Shown here: one piece after another, positions 8,495 through 17,823 of the stretch | How positions within the stretch are numbered: the stretch's first letter is position 1 | Layout of the letters: each line of letters opens with the position of its first letter | Assembly (NCBI GenBank): GCA_030041005.1 | Contig: JASHOR010000099.1 | Coordinates: 1 to 64,000, forward strand | Source: Xanthobacteraceae bacterium | GTDB lineage: Bacteria > Pseudomonadota > Alphaproteobacteria > Rhizobiales > Xanthobacteraceae | DNA length: 64,000 nucleotides | Reading direction: 5' to 3' | Program-made: the position numbers and the translations under genes | Notes under the pieces: model-generated | The model's input: only the letters and a program-made list of their open reading frames with translations | Told to the model about the DNA's origin: nothing | Database searches by the model: none

Positions 8495-9574
8495 TCAGCC
8501 GATCACATCGCTGACATTTGAGATTTTGCCGGTTTGCACCGTGTCGTAGCCGGGAATGCCGCGGACATGGGCGGCGAATTCCTCGGACTTCAGGCTTGCG
8601 ACAATGGCTTCGACGTCGGCACGCTCGAACGTCTCGCGCTTGCCGAGCAGATAATAGTCCTCAACGAACAACGGGATGAAATCGAGCTTCAGCCGTCGCG
8701 CCGCAGCCTCAATCCCAATGCCGACGTCGGCGACCCCGCTTGCGATCGCTGCAGCGACGGCAAGGTGGGTGAACTCCTCGGTGTAGTAGCCATTGATCTC
8801 GTTCGTTTCGATACCTTGCTCCAGCAGCATCCGCTGCAGCGCGAGATGCGTGCCGGAGCCGCGCTGGCGGTTGATGAAGCGGGCACCCTTGGCGGCGATG
8901 TCCTTTAGCGTGTGGATGGCGAGCGGATTGCCGGTGGGAACGAGCAGGCCCTGATTGCGACGCACGAAATGCACGACGCGCTGCGCCCGCGGCTTGAGCC
9001 AGGGTTCATATTTGCGCAGGATTTCGCGGCCAAGCCCGCCTTCAGGAATATGGAAGCCGGCGAGCTCGCAGCGATTCTTGCAGAGCGCCACCACGCTTTC
9101 GAGGCTGCCGACAAAGCGCACGTCGAGTTTCGGCCCCGGCCGCGTGCGCAGGAATTCACGCAGTTCGGCGAGTACCAGATCGTGGCTGGCAAACATGGTC
9201 AGCGCCGGATTCGGCTCGTTGAGGATCTCGCTGAGTTGCTGTTCGACCTCCGACGCCGCGCTCTCCAAATGCGGCGTGAGCCGTGCATTGATCCGCTCGC
9301 GCAGCCAGAGCAGCTTTTCGCCCAATTCGGTGAGCTTGGTGCCGCGGCCTTGCTCCTTGCTGACAAGCGGCTGGCCCATGCGCTCGGACCACGCCGTGAT
9401 CAGACCCCAGGCCTGCCGATAGGGCATACCGACCTGTTCGGTCGCCTCGGTCAGCTTGCCGGTGTTCTTGATCGCCTCCAACAGCGCGAACAACTCGGGA
9501 TCGACCGACTTTCGCGGCTGGTGCCCGGCTTTCCAGACCAGATCAAGATCGAGCGTAGGCCGCGGCAAAGGCAT
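8495..9574 (-). CDS. ModE-like/LysR-type HTH transcriptional regulator with PBP-like substrate-binding domain, probable regulator of the divergent fds operon
   Basis: N-terminal winged HTH (LLEAIKNTGKLTEATEQVGMPYRQAWGLI), then PBP-like domain (ASHDLVLAELREFL... FINRQRGSGTHLALQ...). Role inferred from divergent position. Confidence 0.8.
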   Translation of the reverse strand: MPLPRPTLDLDLVWKAGHQPRKSVDPELFALLEAIKNTGKLTEATEQVGMPYRQAWGLITAWSERMGQPLVSKEQGRGTKLTELGEKLLWLRERINARLTPHLESAASEVEQQLSEILNEPNPALTMFASHDLVLAELREFLRTRPGPKLDVRFVGSLESVVALCKNRCELAGFHIPEGGLGREILRKYEPWLKPRAQRVVHFVRRNQGLLVPTGNPLAIHTLKDIAAKGARFINRQRGSGTHLALQRMLLEQGIETNEINGYYTEEFTHLAVAAAIASGVADVGIGIEAAARRLKLDFIPLFVEDYYLLGKRETFERADVEAIVASLKSEEFAAHVRGIPGYDTVQTGKISNVSDVIG

Positions 9575-9694
9575 ATGCGAATTTCAACATATTGAAGGTA
9601 TGTGGCTTCCACATCTAATACATCGGAGAAGCCTTCGGCAATATATGTCTATTTTAGCATATTGGCGAGACCCCCGGGGGCAGGGAGAAAAGCT

Positions 9695-10168
9695 GTGTCC
9701 TCGTATGCGCCTTGGGATGGCGAAACCGCTCGCGCCATTATTGCCGAAAGGCAGGTAATGCAGGGGCCCCTGCTGCCGATCCTGCATGCTTTGCATGAGG
9801 AGTTCGGTTACATCGACCGTGAAGCCGAGCCGCTGATCGCCGATATCTTGAATCTGTCGCGCGCCGAGGTGCACGGCGTCGTCACATTCTATCACGACTT
9901 CCGGCAAAAGCCGGCTGGGCGGCACGTGCTCAAGCTATGCCGCGCGGAATCCTGCCAAGCCCGCGGCAGCGACGCCCTCGCCGCGTGGGCAGAGGCAAGA
10001 CTCGGTGTCGCGTTCGGAGGCACCACCGCCGACGGCAGTGTGAGCCTCGAACCGGTCTATTGTCTCGGCCTGTGTTCGGTGTCGCCGGCGGCGATGCTCG
10101 ACGGCAAGGTCGTGGCACGTCTTGACGAGAAGAAGCTCGACACGCTGCTCGCGGAGACCGACCGATGA
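9695..10168 (+). CDS. fdsG: NAD-dependent formate dehydrogenase gamma subunit (NuoE-like)
   Basis: GTG start at 9695 preceded by an AGGGAG SD-like sequence; MSSYAPWDGETARAIIAERQVMQGPLLPILHALHEEFGYID...GVVTFYHDFR... LCRAESCQARG...YCLGLCSVSPAAMLDG (thioredoxin-like 2Fe-2S). Confidence 0.9.
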   Translation: MSSYAPWDGETARAIIAERQVMQGPLLPILHALHEEFGYIDREAEPLIADILNLSRAEVHGVVTFYHDFRQKPAGRHVLKLCRAESCQARGSDALAAWAEARLGVAFGGTTADGSVSLEPVYCLGLCSVSPAAMLDGKVVARLDEKKLDTLLAETDR

Positions 10169-11724
10169 CCGGCCTTCGCATCTACGTTCCGGGCGACGCC
10201 GCCGCCGCTGCGGTCGGTGCCGACGATGTTGCCACCGCCATTGCGACCGCGGCCGAGCGCAGCGGGACTGCCGTCGACATTGTGCGCAACGGCTCGCGCG
10301 GCCTGCATTGGCTCGAGCCGATGGTCGAGGTCGCGACCGCATCAGGCAGGATCGCCTACGGACCCGTTGCCGTGTCGGACGCGGCGGCAGTCCTGAAGGC
10401 GGCGATTGCGAATCGCGGCGAACATCCTCTTCGTTTGGGCGATCCCGAAAGCATTCCGTATCTGAAGAATCAGACACGGCTCACGTTCGCCCGTTGTGGA
10501 ATCGTCGATCCGCGCTCGCTTGACGACTATTGCGCGCATGGCGGCTACAAGGGCCTTGCGCGCGCATTGGCGATGCCAGCCACCGCCGTAGTGGATGAGA
10601 TCACGCAATCGGGCCTGCGCGGTCGTGGCGGAGCAGGCTTTCCGACCGGAATCAAATGGAAGACCGTGGCCGACACGGCGGCCGACCAAAAATACATCGT
10701 CTGCAACGCCGACGAGGGCGACAGCGGCACCTTCGCCGACCGCATGATCATGGAAGGCGATCCCTTCGTGCTGATCGAGGGGATGACGATTGCCGGCATC
10801 GCGGTTGGAGCGACGCAGGGCTACGTCTATGTCCGCTCCGAATATCCGCACGCCATCGCGGTCCTTAACGACGCCATCGCTGCCGCCCGAAGGGGCGGAA
10901 TGCTGGGCAAAAGCGTCGTAGGCTCACCGCAAGCCTTTGATCTTGAGGTGCGGGTCGGCGCCGGCGCCTATGTGTGTGGTGAAGAGACCGCGCTGCTCGA
11001 CAGCCTCGAAGGCAAGCGCGGAATGGTCCGCGCCAAGCCGCCGCTGCCCGCGCACAAGGGCTTGTTCGGCAAACCGACCGTCATCAACAACGTCCTTTCG
11101 CTCGCCACGGTGCCGATCATTCTGGAGAAGGGCCCGGCGTTCTACAGAGACTTCGGCATGGGCAAGTCGCGCGGTACCATGCCGATCCAGCTTGCGGGCA
11201 ATATCAGATTTCCCGGCCTCTACGAGACGGCGTTCGGCGTCACGCTCGGCGAACTGGTCGAGGACATCGGCGGCGGTACCGCGACCGGACGGCCGGTGCG
11301 CGCGGTGCAGGTCGGCGGTCCGCTCGGCGCCTATTTTCCGCGCTCACTGTTCAACGTGCCGTTCGACTACGAGGCCTTCGCCCAGGCCGACGGGCTGATC
11401 GGCCACGGCGGCATCGTGGTGTTCGACGATACCGTCGACATGGCGCGGCAAGCGCGCTTCGCCATGGAATTTTGCGCGATCGAATCCTGCGGCAAGTGCA
11501 CGCCGTGCCGGGTCGGCTCGATCCGCGGCGTCGAGGTGATCGACCGCATCATCGCGAACCGCGACCGCGCCGCGAACACGGCGCTGCTCGAAGACCTCTG
11601 CAACACCATGAAATTCGGCTCGCTATGCGCGCTCGGCGGCTTCACGCCCTATCCGGTCATGAGCGCGCTCACCCATTTCCCCGAAGACTTCGGCGCGCCG
11701 CCGCGCCTCGCGGCCGCCGAATGA
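10165..11724 (+). CDS. fdsB: NAD-dependent formate dehydrogenase beta subunit (NuoF-like)
   Basis: SGLRGRGGAGFPTGIKWK..., NADEGDSGTFADRMIMEGDP..., GAGAYVCGEETALLDSLEGKRG, ESCGKCTPCRVGS. Confidence 0.95.
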   Translation: MTGLRIYVPGDAAAAAVGADDVATAIATAAERSGTAVDIVRNGSRGLHWLEPMVEVATASGRIAYGPVAVSDAAAVLKAAIANRGEHPLRLGDPESIPYLKNQTRLTFARCGIVDPRSLDDYCAHGGYKGLARALAMPATAVVDEITQSGLRGRGGAGFPTGIKWKTVADTAADQKYIVCNADEGDSGTFADRMIMEGDPFVLIEGMTIAGIAVGATQGYVYVRSEYPHAIAVLNDAIAAARRGGMLGKSVVGSPQAFDLEVRVGAGAYVCGEETALLDSLEGKRGMVRAKPPLPAHKGLFGKPTVINNVLSLATVPIILEKGPAFYRDFGMGKSRGTMPIQLAGNIRFPGLYETAFGVTLGELVEDIGGGTATGRPVRAVQVGGPLGAYFPRSLFNVPFDYEAFAQADGLIGHGGIVVFDDTVDMARQARFAMEFCAIESCGKCTPCRVGSIRGVEVIDRIIANRDRAANTALLEDLCNTMKFGSLCALGGFTPYPVMSALTHFPEDFGAPPRLAAAE

Positions 11725-11735
11725 AGGAGCCTGCC

Positions 11736-14609
11736 ATGTCGCTTACCGAAGAATTCGCCCAAGAAACCGACTACGGCACGCCGCAATCGAAATCCGAAAA
11801 AATGGTCACGCTCACCATTGACGGCAAAGCGGTGACGGTGCCCGAGGGCACCTCGATCATGCGTGCGGCGATGCAAGCAGGGACCGAAATCCCAAAACTC
11901 TGCGCCACCGACATGCTTGAGGCGTTCGGGTCCTGCCGGCTTTGCCTCGTCGAGATCGAAGGGCGCAACGGTACGCCGGCCTCCTGTACCACGCCCGTCG
12001 CGTCGGGCATCGTCGTTCACACCAAAACAGATCGGCTTGGCCGCATCCGCAAGGGCGTGATGGAGCTTTATGCATCCGACCATTCGGTCACGTCACTGGA
12101 CCGCAACGCCGCGGAGAACAAATACGTCGAACTGCTCGACGTGGCGGCCGACGTTGGTCTCACCGAAGTGCGCTATGGTTTCGACGGCGCGCGCCATCCC
12201 AATTCCGGTGTCGATGCTTCCAACCCGTATTTCATCTACGATCCGGCAAAATGCATCGTCTGTTCGCGTTGCGTGCGGGCCTGTGAGGAGGTCCAGGGCA
12301 CCTTCGCGCTGACCATCTCCGGCCGCGGTTTTGATTCGATCGTGTCGGCCGGCATGAACGAGCCATTCCTCGAGTCGGAGTGCGTATCGTGCGGCGCCTG
12401 CGTGCAGGCCTGCCCGACCGGCTCCCTGATCGAGAAAAGCGTGCTTGCCGCTCAAGCGGTCGCGAAGCCTGCCGATCACTCGGTGGTGACGACCTGCGCC
12501 TATTGCGGTGTCGGCTGCTCGTTCAAGGCGGAGATGCACGGCGAGGAAGTCGTGCGCATGGTGCCGTACAAGGACGGCAAGGCGAACCGCGGCCATTCCT
12601 GCGTGAAAGGCCGTTTCGCCTGGGGTTACGCCAACCACAAGGAGCGCATCCTCACGCCGATGGTGCGCGAGAAGATCAGCGAGCCATGGCGCGAAGTCTC
12701 GTGGGACGAGGCGATCGGACGCGTGGCCTCCGAGTTCACGCGCATCCAGACGATCTACGGTCGCGAGTCGATCGGCGGAATCACGTCGTCGCGTTGCACC
12801 GACGAAGAGACCTATCTGGTGCAGAAGCTCGTGCGCGCCGGCTTCGGCGTCAACAATGTCGATACCTGCGCCCGCGTGTGCCATTCGCCGACCGGCTACG
12901 GCCTCGCCAACACCTTCGGCACCTCGGCCGGCACCCAGGATTTCGACTCGGTCGAACAGACCGACGTGGTCATCCTGATCGGCGCCAATCCGACCGACGC
13001 GCATCCGGTCTTTGCCTCGCGCATGAAGAAGCGGCTGCGCCAGGGCGCCAAGCTCATTGTCATCGACCCGCGCCGGATCGACTTAGTCCGCACGCCGCAT
13101 GTCGAGGCAGTGCATCACCTGCCGCTGCTGCCCGGCACCAACGTGGCGATGCTCACGGCGCTGGCGCACGTCATCGTCACCGAAGGGCTGGTGAACGAAG
13201 AGTTCGTGCGCGAGCGCTGCGAATGGGATGCGTTCGAGCATTGGGCGGAGTTCGTCGCCGATCCGAAGAACAGCCCCGAGGTGGTCGCCAAGATCACCGG
13301 CGTCCCGGCGCAAAGCATCAGGCAGGCGGCGCGACTTTACGCCACCGGCGGCAACGGCTCGATCTACTACGGCCTCGGCGTGACCGAACACAGCCAGGGC
13401 TCGACCGCGGTGATGGGCCTCGCCAACCTCGCCATGGCGACCGGCAATATCGGCCGCCCTGGCGTCGGCGTGAACCCGATGCGCGGCCAGAACAATGTAC
13501 AGGGCTCCTGCGACATGGGTTCATTCCCCCATGAGCTGACCGGCTACAGGCATATCGCGATCGACAGCGTGCGGCAGATGTTCGAGATCGACTGGGGCGT
13601 GACGCTCGACAAGGAGCCGGGGCTCCGCATCAACAACATGCTCGATGCCGCGGTCGACGGCACCTTCAAGGGCATCTACATCCAGGGCGAGGACATCCTG
13701 CAATCCGACCCGGACACCAAACACGTCGCCGCCGGCCTCTCGGCGATGGAATGCGTCGTGGTGCAGGATCTGTTCCTCAACGAGACCGCGAACTACGCCC
13801 ACGTCTTCCTGCCGGGCTCCACGTTCCTGGAGAAGAACGGCACCTTCATCAATGCCGAGCGCCGCGTGCAGTTGGTGCGTAAGGTGATGGAGCCGAAGAA
13901 CGGTTACGAAGATTGGCAGATCACCTGCCTGATCAGCAACGCCATGGGCTATCCGATGCGCTACAACCACCCGTCGGAGATCATGGACGAGATCGCACGG
14001 CTGACGCCGACCTTCGCCGGCGTGTCGTTCAAGCTCCTGGAGGAGGTCGGCTCGGTACAGTGGCCCTGCAACGAAAAGGCGCCGATGGGCACGCCGGTCA
14101 TGCATATCGGCCAGTTCGTGCGCGGCAAGGGTCGGTTCCTGATTACCGAATATATCGCGACCGACGAGAAGGTCGGCCCGCGCTTCCCGCTCTTGCTGAC
14201 CACCGGCCGCATCCTCAGCCAATACAATGTCGGAGCGCAGACCCGGCGCACCGACAACGTCATCTGGCATGAGGAGGATCGTCTTGAGATTCATCCGCAC
14301 GACGCCGAAGAACGCGGCGTGCGCGACGGCGACTGGGTCAAGCTCAAGAGCCGCGCCGGCGAGACGACGCTGCGCGCGCTGATCACCGAGCGCGTGGCGC
14401 CGGGCGTTGTCTACACCACGTTTCATCATCCGAACACGCAGGCCAACGTGGTCACCACCGATTTCTCGGACTGGGCGACGAACTGCCCGGAATACAAAGT
14501 GACGGCGGTGCAGGTGTCGCCGTCGAACGGCCCGTCGCAATGGCAGCAGGATTACAACAGTCTGACTCGTCGGAGCCGCCGCATCGCTCCTGCCGAGGCG
14601 GCGGAGTAG
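11736..14609 (+). CDS. fdsA: formate dehydrogenase alpha subunit (molybdopterin bis-MGD, Cys type)
   Basis: N-terminal NuoG-like 2Fe-2S domain, CIVCSRCVRACEE and CVSCGACVQACPTG ferredoxin motifs, TTCAYCGVGCSF, active-site region NVDTCARVCHSPTGYGL. Track ORF starts at 11472 but overlaps fdsB; ATGs at 11721 and 11736. Confidence 0.95.
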   Translation: MSLTEEFAQETDYGTPQSKSEKMVTLTIDGKAVTVPEGTSIMRAAMQAGTEIPKLCATDMLEAFGSCRLCLVEIEGRNGTPASCTTPVASGIVVHTKTDRLGRIRKGVMELYASDHSVTSLDRNAAENKYVELLDVAADVGLTEVRYGFDGARHPNSGVDASNPYFIYDPAKCIVCSRCVRACEEVQGTFALTISGRGFDSIVSAGMNEPFLESECVSCGACVQACPTGSLIEKSVLAAQAVAKPADHSVVTTCAYCGVGCSFKAEMHGEEVVRMVPYKDGKANRGHSCVKGRFAWGYANHKERILTPMVREKISEPWREVSWDEAIGRVASEFTRIQTIYGRESIGGITSSRCTDEETYLVQKLVRAGFGVNNVDTCARVCHSPTGYGLANTFGTSAGTQDFDSVEQTDVVILIGANPTDAHPVFASRMKKRLRQGAKLIVIDPRRIDLVRTPHVEAVHHLPLLPGTNVAMLTALAHVIVTEGLVNEEFVRERCEWDAFEHWAEFVADPKNSPEVVAKITGVPAQSIRQAARLYATGGNGSIYYGLGVTEHSQGSTAVMGLANLAMATGNIGRPGVGVNPMRGQNNVQGSCDMGSFPHELTGYRHIAIDSVRQMFEIDWGVTLDKEPGLRINNMLDAAVDGTFKGIYIQGEDILQSDPDTKHVAAGLSAMECVVVQDLFLNETANYAHVFLPGSTFLEKNGTFINAERRVQLVRKVMEPKNGYEDWQITCLISNAMGYPMRYNHPSEIMDEIARLTPTFAGVSFKLLEEVGSVQWPCNEKAPMGTPVMHIGQFVRGKGRFLITEYIATDEKVGPRFPLLLTTGRILSQYNVGAQTRRTDNVIWHEEDRLEIHPHDAEERGVRDGDWVKLKSRAGETTLRALITERVAPGVVYTTFHHPNTQANVVTTDFSDWATNCPEYKVTAVQVSPSNGPSQWQQDYNSLTRRSRRIAPAEAAE

Positions 14610-14612
14610 GCC

Positions 14613-15434
14613 TTGCTCGACCCCACCCGCCGTGTCGCGCGGACAGCCTGGCGCGCCAGTGGGCGCGCCGGCGGCGCGCGCACGATTCCAGAAGAGACTG
14701 CGGTAGCCTTCACCTACAATGGCTCGTCCTATGCGGTGATGATGGCGACGCCGCAGGATCTCGAAGATTTCGCCTTGGGCTTCAGCCTGACCGAGGGAAT
14801 CATCACTTCGCCGGCCGAGATCGAGTCGCTTGAGATCGTCGAGGAGTCGATCGGCGTCGAACTGCGGATGCGGTTGACCCAGCCGCACGCCACGGCATTC
14901 CGCGAACGGCGCCGCTATCTCGCCGGGCCGACCGGCTGCGGCCTCTGCGGCATCGAAACGTTGACTGAAGCCATGCGGATGCCCACGGCTGTCGCCGATG
15001 ACTCGACTTTCGCGCCCAAAGAGATCATGGCGGCGCTTGACGCCCTCCATGGACTGCAAGCCATCAATCAGATGACGCATGCGGTACATGGCGCAGCGTT
15101 CTATCGCCGGGGCGATGGGCTCCTGGCGCTGCGCGAAGACGTCGGCCGTCACAATGCGCTCGACAAGCTTGCCGGTGCGTTGGCGAGAAAGGGCATGCGC
15201 GGTCGAGGCGGCGTCGGCATCCTCACCAGTCGGCTGTCGGTGGAACTCGTTCAGAAGGCGGCGATGATCCGCATTCCGGTCTTGGTCGCGGTTTCTGCTC
15301 CGACGGCGCTGGCCGTGCGCACCGCCGAGGCGTGCGGCATCACGCTGGCGGCTGTGGCGCGCAACGATGGCTTCGAAATCTTCACCAACCCGCAGCGCAT
15401 CCAAGAGCAGCAAGCCGCTCATGTCCTCGTCTGA
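14613..15434 (+). CDS. fdhD: formate dehydrogenase accessory sulfurtransferase FdhD
   Basis: EETAVAFTYNGSSYAVMMATPQDLEDFALGFSLTEGII..., GPTGCGLCGIETL, REDVGRHNALDKLAG, SRLSVELVQKAAMI. TTG start. Confidence 0.93.
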   Translation: MLDPTRRVARTAWRASGRAGGARTIPEETAVAFTYNGSSYAVMMATPQDLEDFALGFSLTEGIITSPAEIESLEIVEESIGVELRMRLTQPHATAFRERRRYLAGPTGCGLCGIETLTEAMRMPTAVADDSTFAPKEIMAALDALHGLQAINQMTHAVHGAAFYRRGDGLLALREDVGRHNALDKLAGALARKGMRGRGGVGILTSRLSVELVQKAAMIRIPVLVAVSAPTALAVRTAEACGITLAAVARNDGFEIFTNPQRIQEQQAAHVLV

Positions 15435-15663
15435 CAACACCGCGCATGGCACCAGCGACAAGCTGGTCTACATGGCCAACCAGATCGGCGCGTTCTTCAC
15501 ATCGCAGGATCTGGACACGGCATCCGCCAAGATCGCCGAGCACATCACCAAATTCTGGGACCCGCGCATGCGCCGCGCGATCGTCGCCCATCTCGATGCC
15601 GGCGGTGCCGGTCTTGATCCGGCGGCGCGGCAGGCGGTGGAAGCGTTGCGGCCGAGGGCGTAA
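15421..15663 (+). CDS. fdsD: formate dehydrogenase delta subunit
   Basis: MSSSDNTAHGTSDKLVYMANQIGAFFTSQDLDTASAKIAEHITKFWDPRMRRAIVAHLDAGGAGLDPAARQAVEALRP; overlaps the fdhD stop. Confidence 0.88.
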   Translation: MSSSDNTAHGTSDKLVYMANQIGAFFTSQDLDTASAKIAEHITKFWDPRMRRAIVAHLDAGGAGLDPAARQAVEALRPRA

Positions 15664-15667
15664 CGCC

Positions 15668-15760
15668 TATAAGGCGGACCAGTGACGCGTAATCCGCCGA
15701 TTGACGAGCGCGACGCAGGGCGGCGGGTTACCCCGCTGCGCGGCTAACCCGCGCCTATGG
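15668..15760. repeat. intergenic inverted repeats (GGCGGA...TCCGCC and GCGGGTTA...TAACCCGC)
   Basis: GCGGGTTA 15723-15730 and TAACCCGC 15745-15752, preceded by AAGGCGGA...AATCCGCC. Confidence 0.6.
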
Positions 15761-15773
15761 GCTGCCGCTGGTA

Positions 15774-16751
15774 TCAGTCCGCCTTGATGCCGGCGAACTT
15801 GATGACCTTTGCCCATTTCTCCGTCTCGGCGCGGATGAATTTCTCGAAGTCCGCGGGCGTGCCGGTGAACACACCGCAGCCGACGTCGGTGAAGCGTTTG
15901 CGCATCGCCGGATCGGCCAGCGCGGCGTTGATCTGCTTGTTGAGCGCGTCAACTACGTTCGCCGGCGTACCCTTCGGAGCAACGATGCCGTACCAGCCGT
16001 TCGCCTCGTAGCCGGGCAGGAATTCGTCCATGGCCGGGACGTTCGGCAACAACTCCTGACGCTTGGTGCTGGTCACCGCGAGCGCGCGCAGCTTGCCGGC
16101 TCTGATGTAACCGAGCGCGGCGGGCATGACCCCGAACATGGCCTGCGTGCGGCCACCGAGCAGATCGGGCAAAGCGGCGCCCTCGCCGGTGTAGATCACG
16201 TCGACCATCTTGACGTCTGCCATCATGCGAAACAGCGCGCCGGCGACGTAGAGCGGCGTGCCACTGCCGCCCGAGGCCAGGTTGACCTTGCCCGGATTGG
16301 CCTTGGCATAGGCGATCAGCTCGGGCACCGTTTTCGGCGGAAATGCCGGATTGACGACGAGCACCAGCGGAATCGTGGCAATGCTCGCCACCGGCTCGGC
16401 GTCGCTGATGAAATTGAAATTGAGGTGGTGGTAAAGCGCGGGATTGATCGCGTTCGACGACATGGCGAGAAGCAGCGTGCCGCCGTCCGGCGCCGCCTTG
16501 AGCGCCAGCTCGGTGCCGAGATTGGTGCTGGCGCCCGGCTTGTTCTCGACCAGGAAATTCTGTCCGAGCTTCTGCGACAGCCACTGCGCGATCAGCCGGG
16601 CAATGACGTCGGGCGAGCCGCCGGCCGGCACGGTGACGATCAGGCGCACCGGGCGAGTCGGATATTTTTGCGCGGACGCCAATCGCGGCAGGATCGGTAG
16701 CGCCGCGGCGGCGCCGGCCAATTGCAGCAATCGTCGGCGGCGAAGGATCAT
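15774..16751 (-). CDS. tripartite tricarboxylate transporter substrate-binding (Bug/TctC) family protein
   Basis: RRRRLLQLAGAAAALPILPRLASAQKYPTRPVRLIVTVPAGGSPDVIARL...; ORF extends to 16787. Confidence 0.9.
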   Translation of the reverse strand: MILRRRRLLQLAGAAAALPILPRLASAQKYPTRPVRLIVTVPAGGSPDVIARLIAQWLSQKLGQNFLVENKPGASTNLGTELALKAAPDGGTLLLAMSSNAINPALYHHLNFNFISDAEPVASIATIPLVLVVNPAFPPKTVPELIAYAKANPGKVNLASGGSGTPLYVAGALFRMMADVKMVDVIYTGEGAALPDLLGGRTQAMFGVMPAALGYIRAGKLRALAVTSTKRQELLPNVPAMDEFLPGYEANGWYGIVAPKGTPANVVDALNKQINAALADPAMRKRFTDVGCGVFTGTPADFEKFIRAETEKWAKVIKFAGIKAD

Positions 16752-16787
16752 GATGAACTCCGTGGATCGCGTTTTCGATGAGGACAT

Positions 16788-17762
16788 TCACTGCACCTTG
16801 ATGCCAACAGTCTTGATCACCTTGGCCCATTTCTTGGCTTCGGCGATTTCGAATGCTACGAACTCGTTGGGCGACATCACCATCGCCTCGGAGCCAAGGG
16901 CGTCGAAGCGCGCTTTGATCGCGGGATCGACAAGCACGGCGTTGATCGCCTTGTTGAGCGTTGCGATGATGTCCGGCGGCGTTTTCGCCGGCGCGCCGAT
17001 GCCGTCCCAGACAACCGCTTGATAGCCGGGCACGAACTCGCCGATGGTCGGAATGTTGGGCAGCACATGCGAGCGGGTCGCATCGGTCACCGCCAGCGGC
17101 CGCAGCTTGTTCGCCTTGATGTAGCCGAGCGATTGCAGGATCGGCGTGAACGACGCCTGCACCTGGCCGCTGAGCAGATCGGGTAGATAATTGCTGCGAT
17201 ACGGTACGTTGATCAGGTGAACGCCGGCCATCACGTTGAACAATTGCCCAGCCAGATCGGTGGCGGCACCGGCGCCGACCGAGGCGAAATTGATCTTCCC
17301 CGGATTGGCTTTGGCGTAGGCGATGAACTGCGGCAGCGTCTTGGCCGGCACCGACGGATTCACCACTAGCACCAGCGGCAGCTGCACCAGGCCCGAGACC
17401 GGCGCAATGTCGCGGATGAAATTGAAATCAAGATTGCTGTAGAGCGACATGTTGAGAACATTCGTCATTGTCGCCGTGAGCAGGGTGTAGCCGTCCGGCG
17501 GAGCGTGCACGACGAGTTCCGTCCCGATATTGGCGGCGCCGCCGGGCCGATTGTCGATGATGAATTGCTGGCCGAGCCGCTGCGACAGCGATTGCGCGAC
17601 GAGACGCGTGGCAATGTCGGGCGCGATGCCTGCGGGATAGGGAACGATGATGCGCACCGGCCGCGTCGGATAGGCCTGCGCCGCCGCCGCTATTTGCCTG
17701 TCAAGCGCCAATGCACCGGCGGCGGTCGCCAGCCGCAGCAATTGTCGACGCGCAACCTTCAT
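16788..17762 (-). CDS. tripartite tricarboxylate transporter substrate-binding (Bug/TctC) family protein
   Basis: MKVARRQLLRLATAAGALALDRQIAAAAQAYPTRPVRIIVPYPAGIAPDIATRL...; start moved in from the track ORF because the extension overlaps the neighbouring Bug gene out of frame. Confidence 0.9.
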   Translation of the reverse strand: MKVARRQLLRLATAAGALALDRQIAAAAQAYPTRPVRIIVPYPAGIAPDIATRLVAQSLSQRLGQQFIIDNRPGGAANIGTELVVHAPPDGYTLLTATMTNVLNMSLYSNLDFNFIRDIAPVSGLVQLPLVLVVNPSVPAKTLPQFIAYAKANPGKINFASVGAGAATDLAGQLFNVMAGVHLINVPYRSNYLPDLLSGQVQASFTPILQSLGYIKANKLRPLAVTDATRSHVLPNIPTIGEFVPGYQAVVWDGIGAPAKTPPDIIATLNKAINAVLVDPAIKARFDALGSEAMVMSPNEFVAFEIAEAKKWAKVIKTVGIKVQ

Positions 17763-17823
17763 CGTCTTTCCCCTCGCTGCCGACGCCCGCACGCCGGTCA
17801 ATTTGCCCGCGCCATCGGCTTTG

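Noticed and set aside
12800-12920. Possible selenocysteine formate dehydrogenase
   Set aside because: The active-site codon in NVDTCARVCHSPTG is a normal Cys codon; there is no in-frame TGA.
13521-15461. 646-aa minus-strand ORF
   Set aside because: Antisense to fdsA/fdhD; low-complexity R/H/D/A-rich translation.
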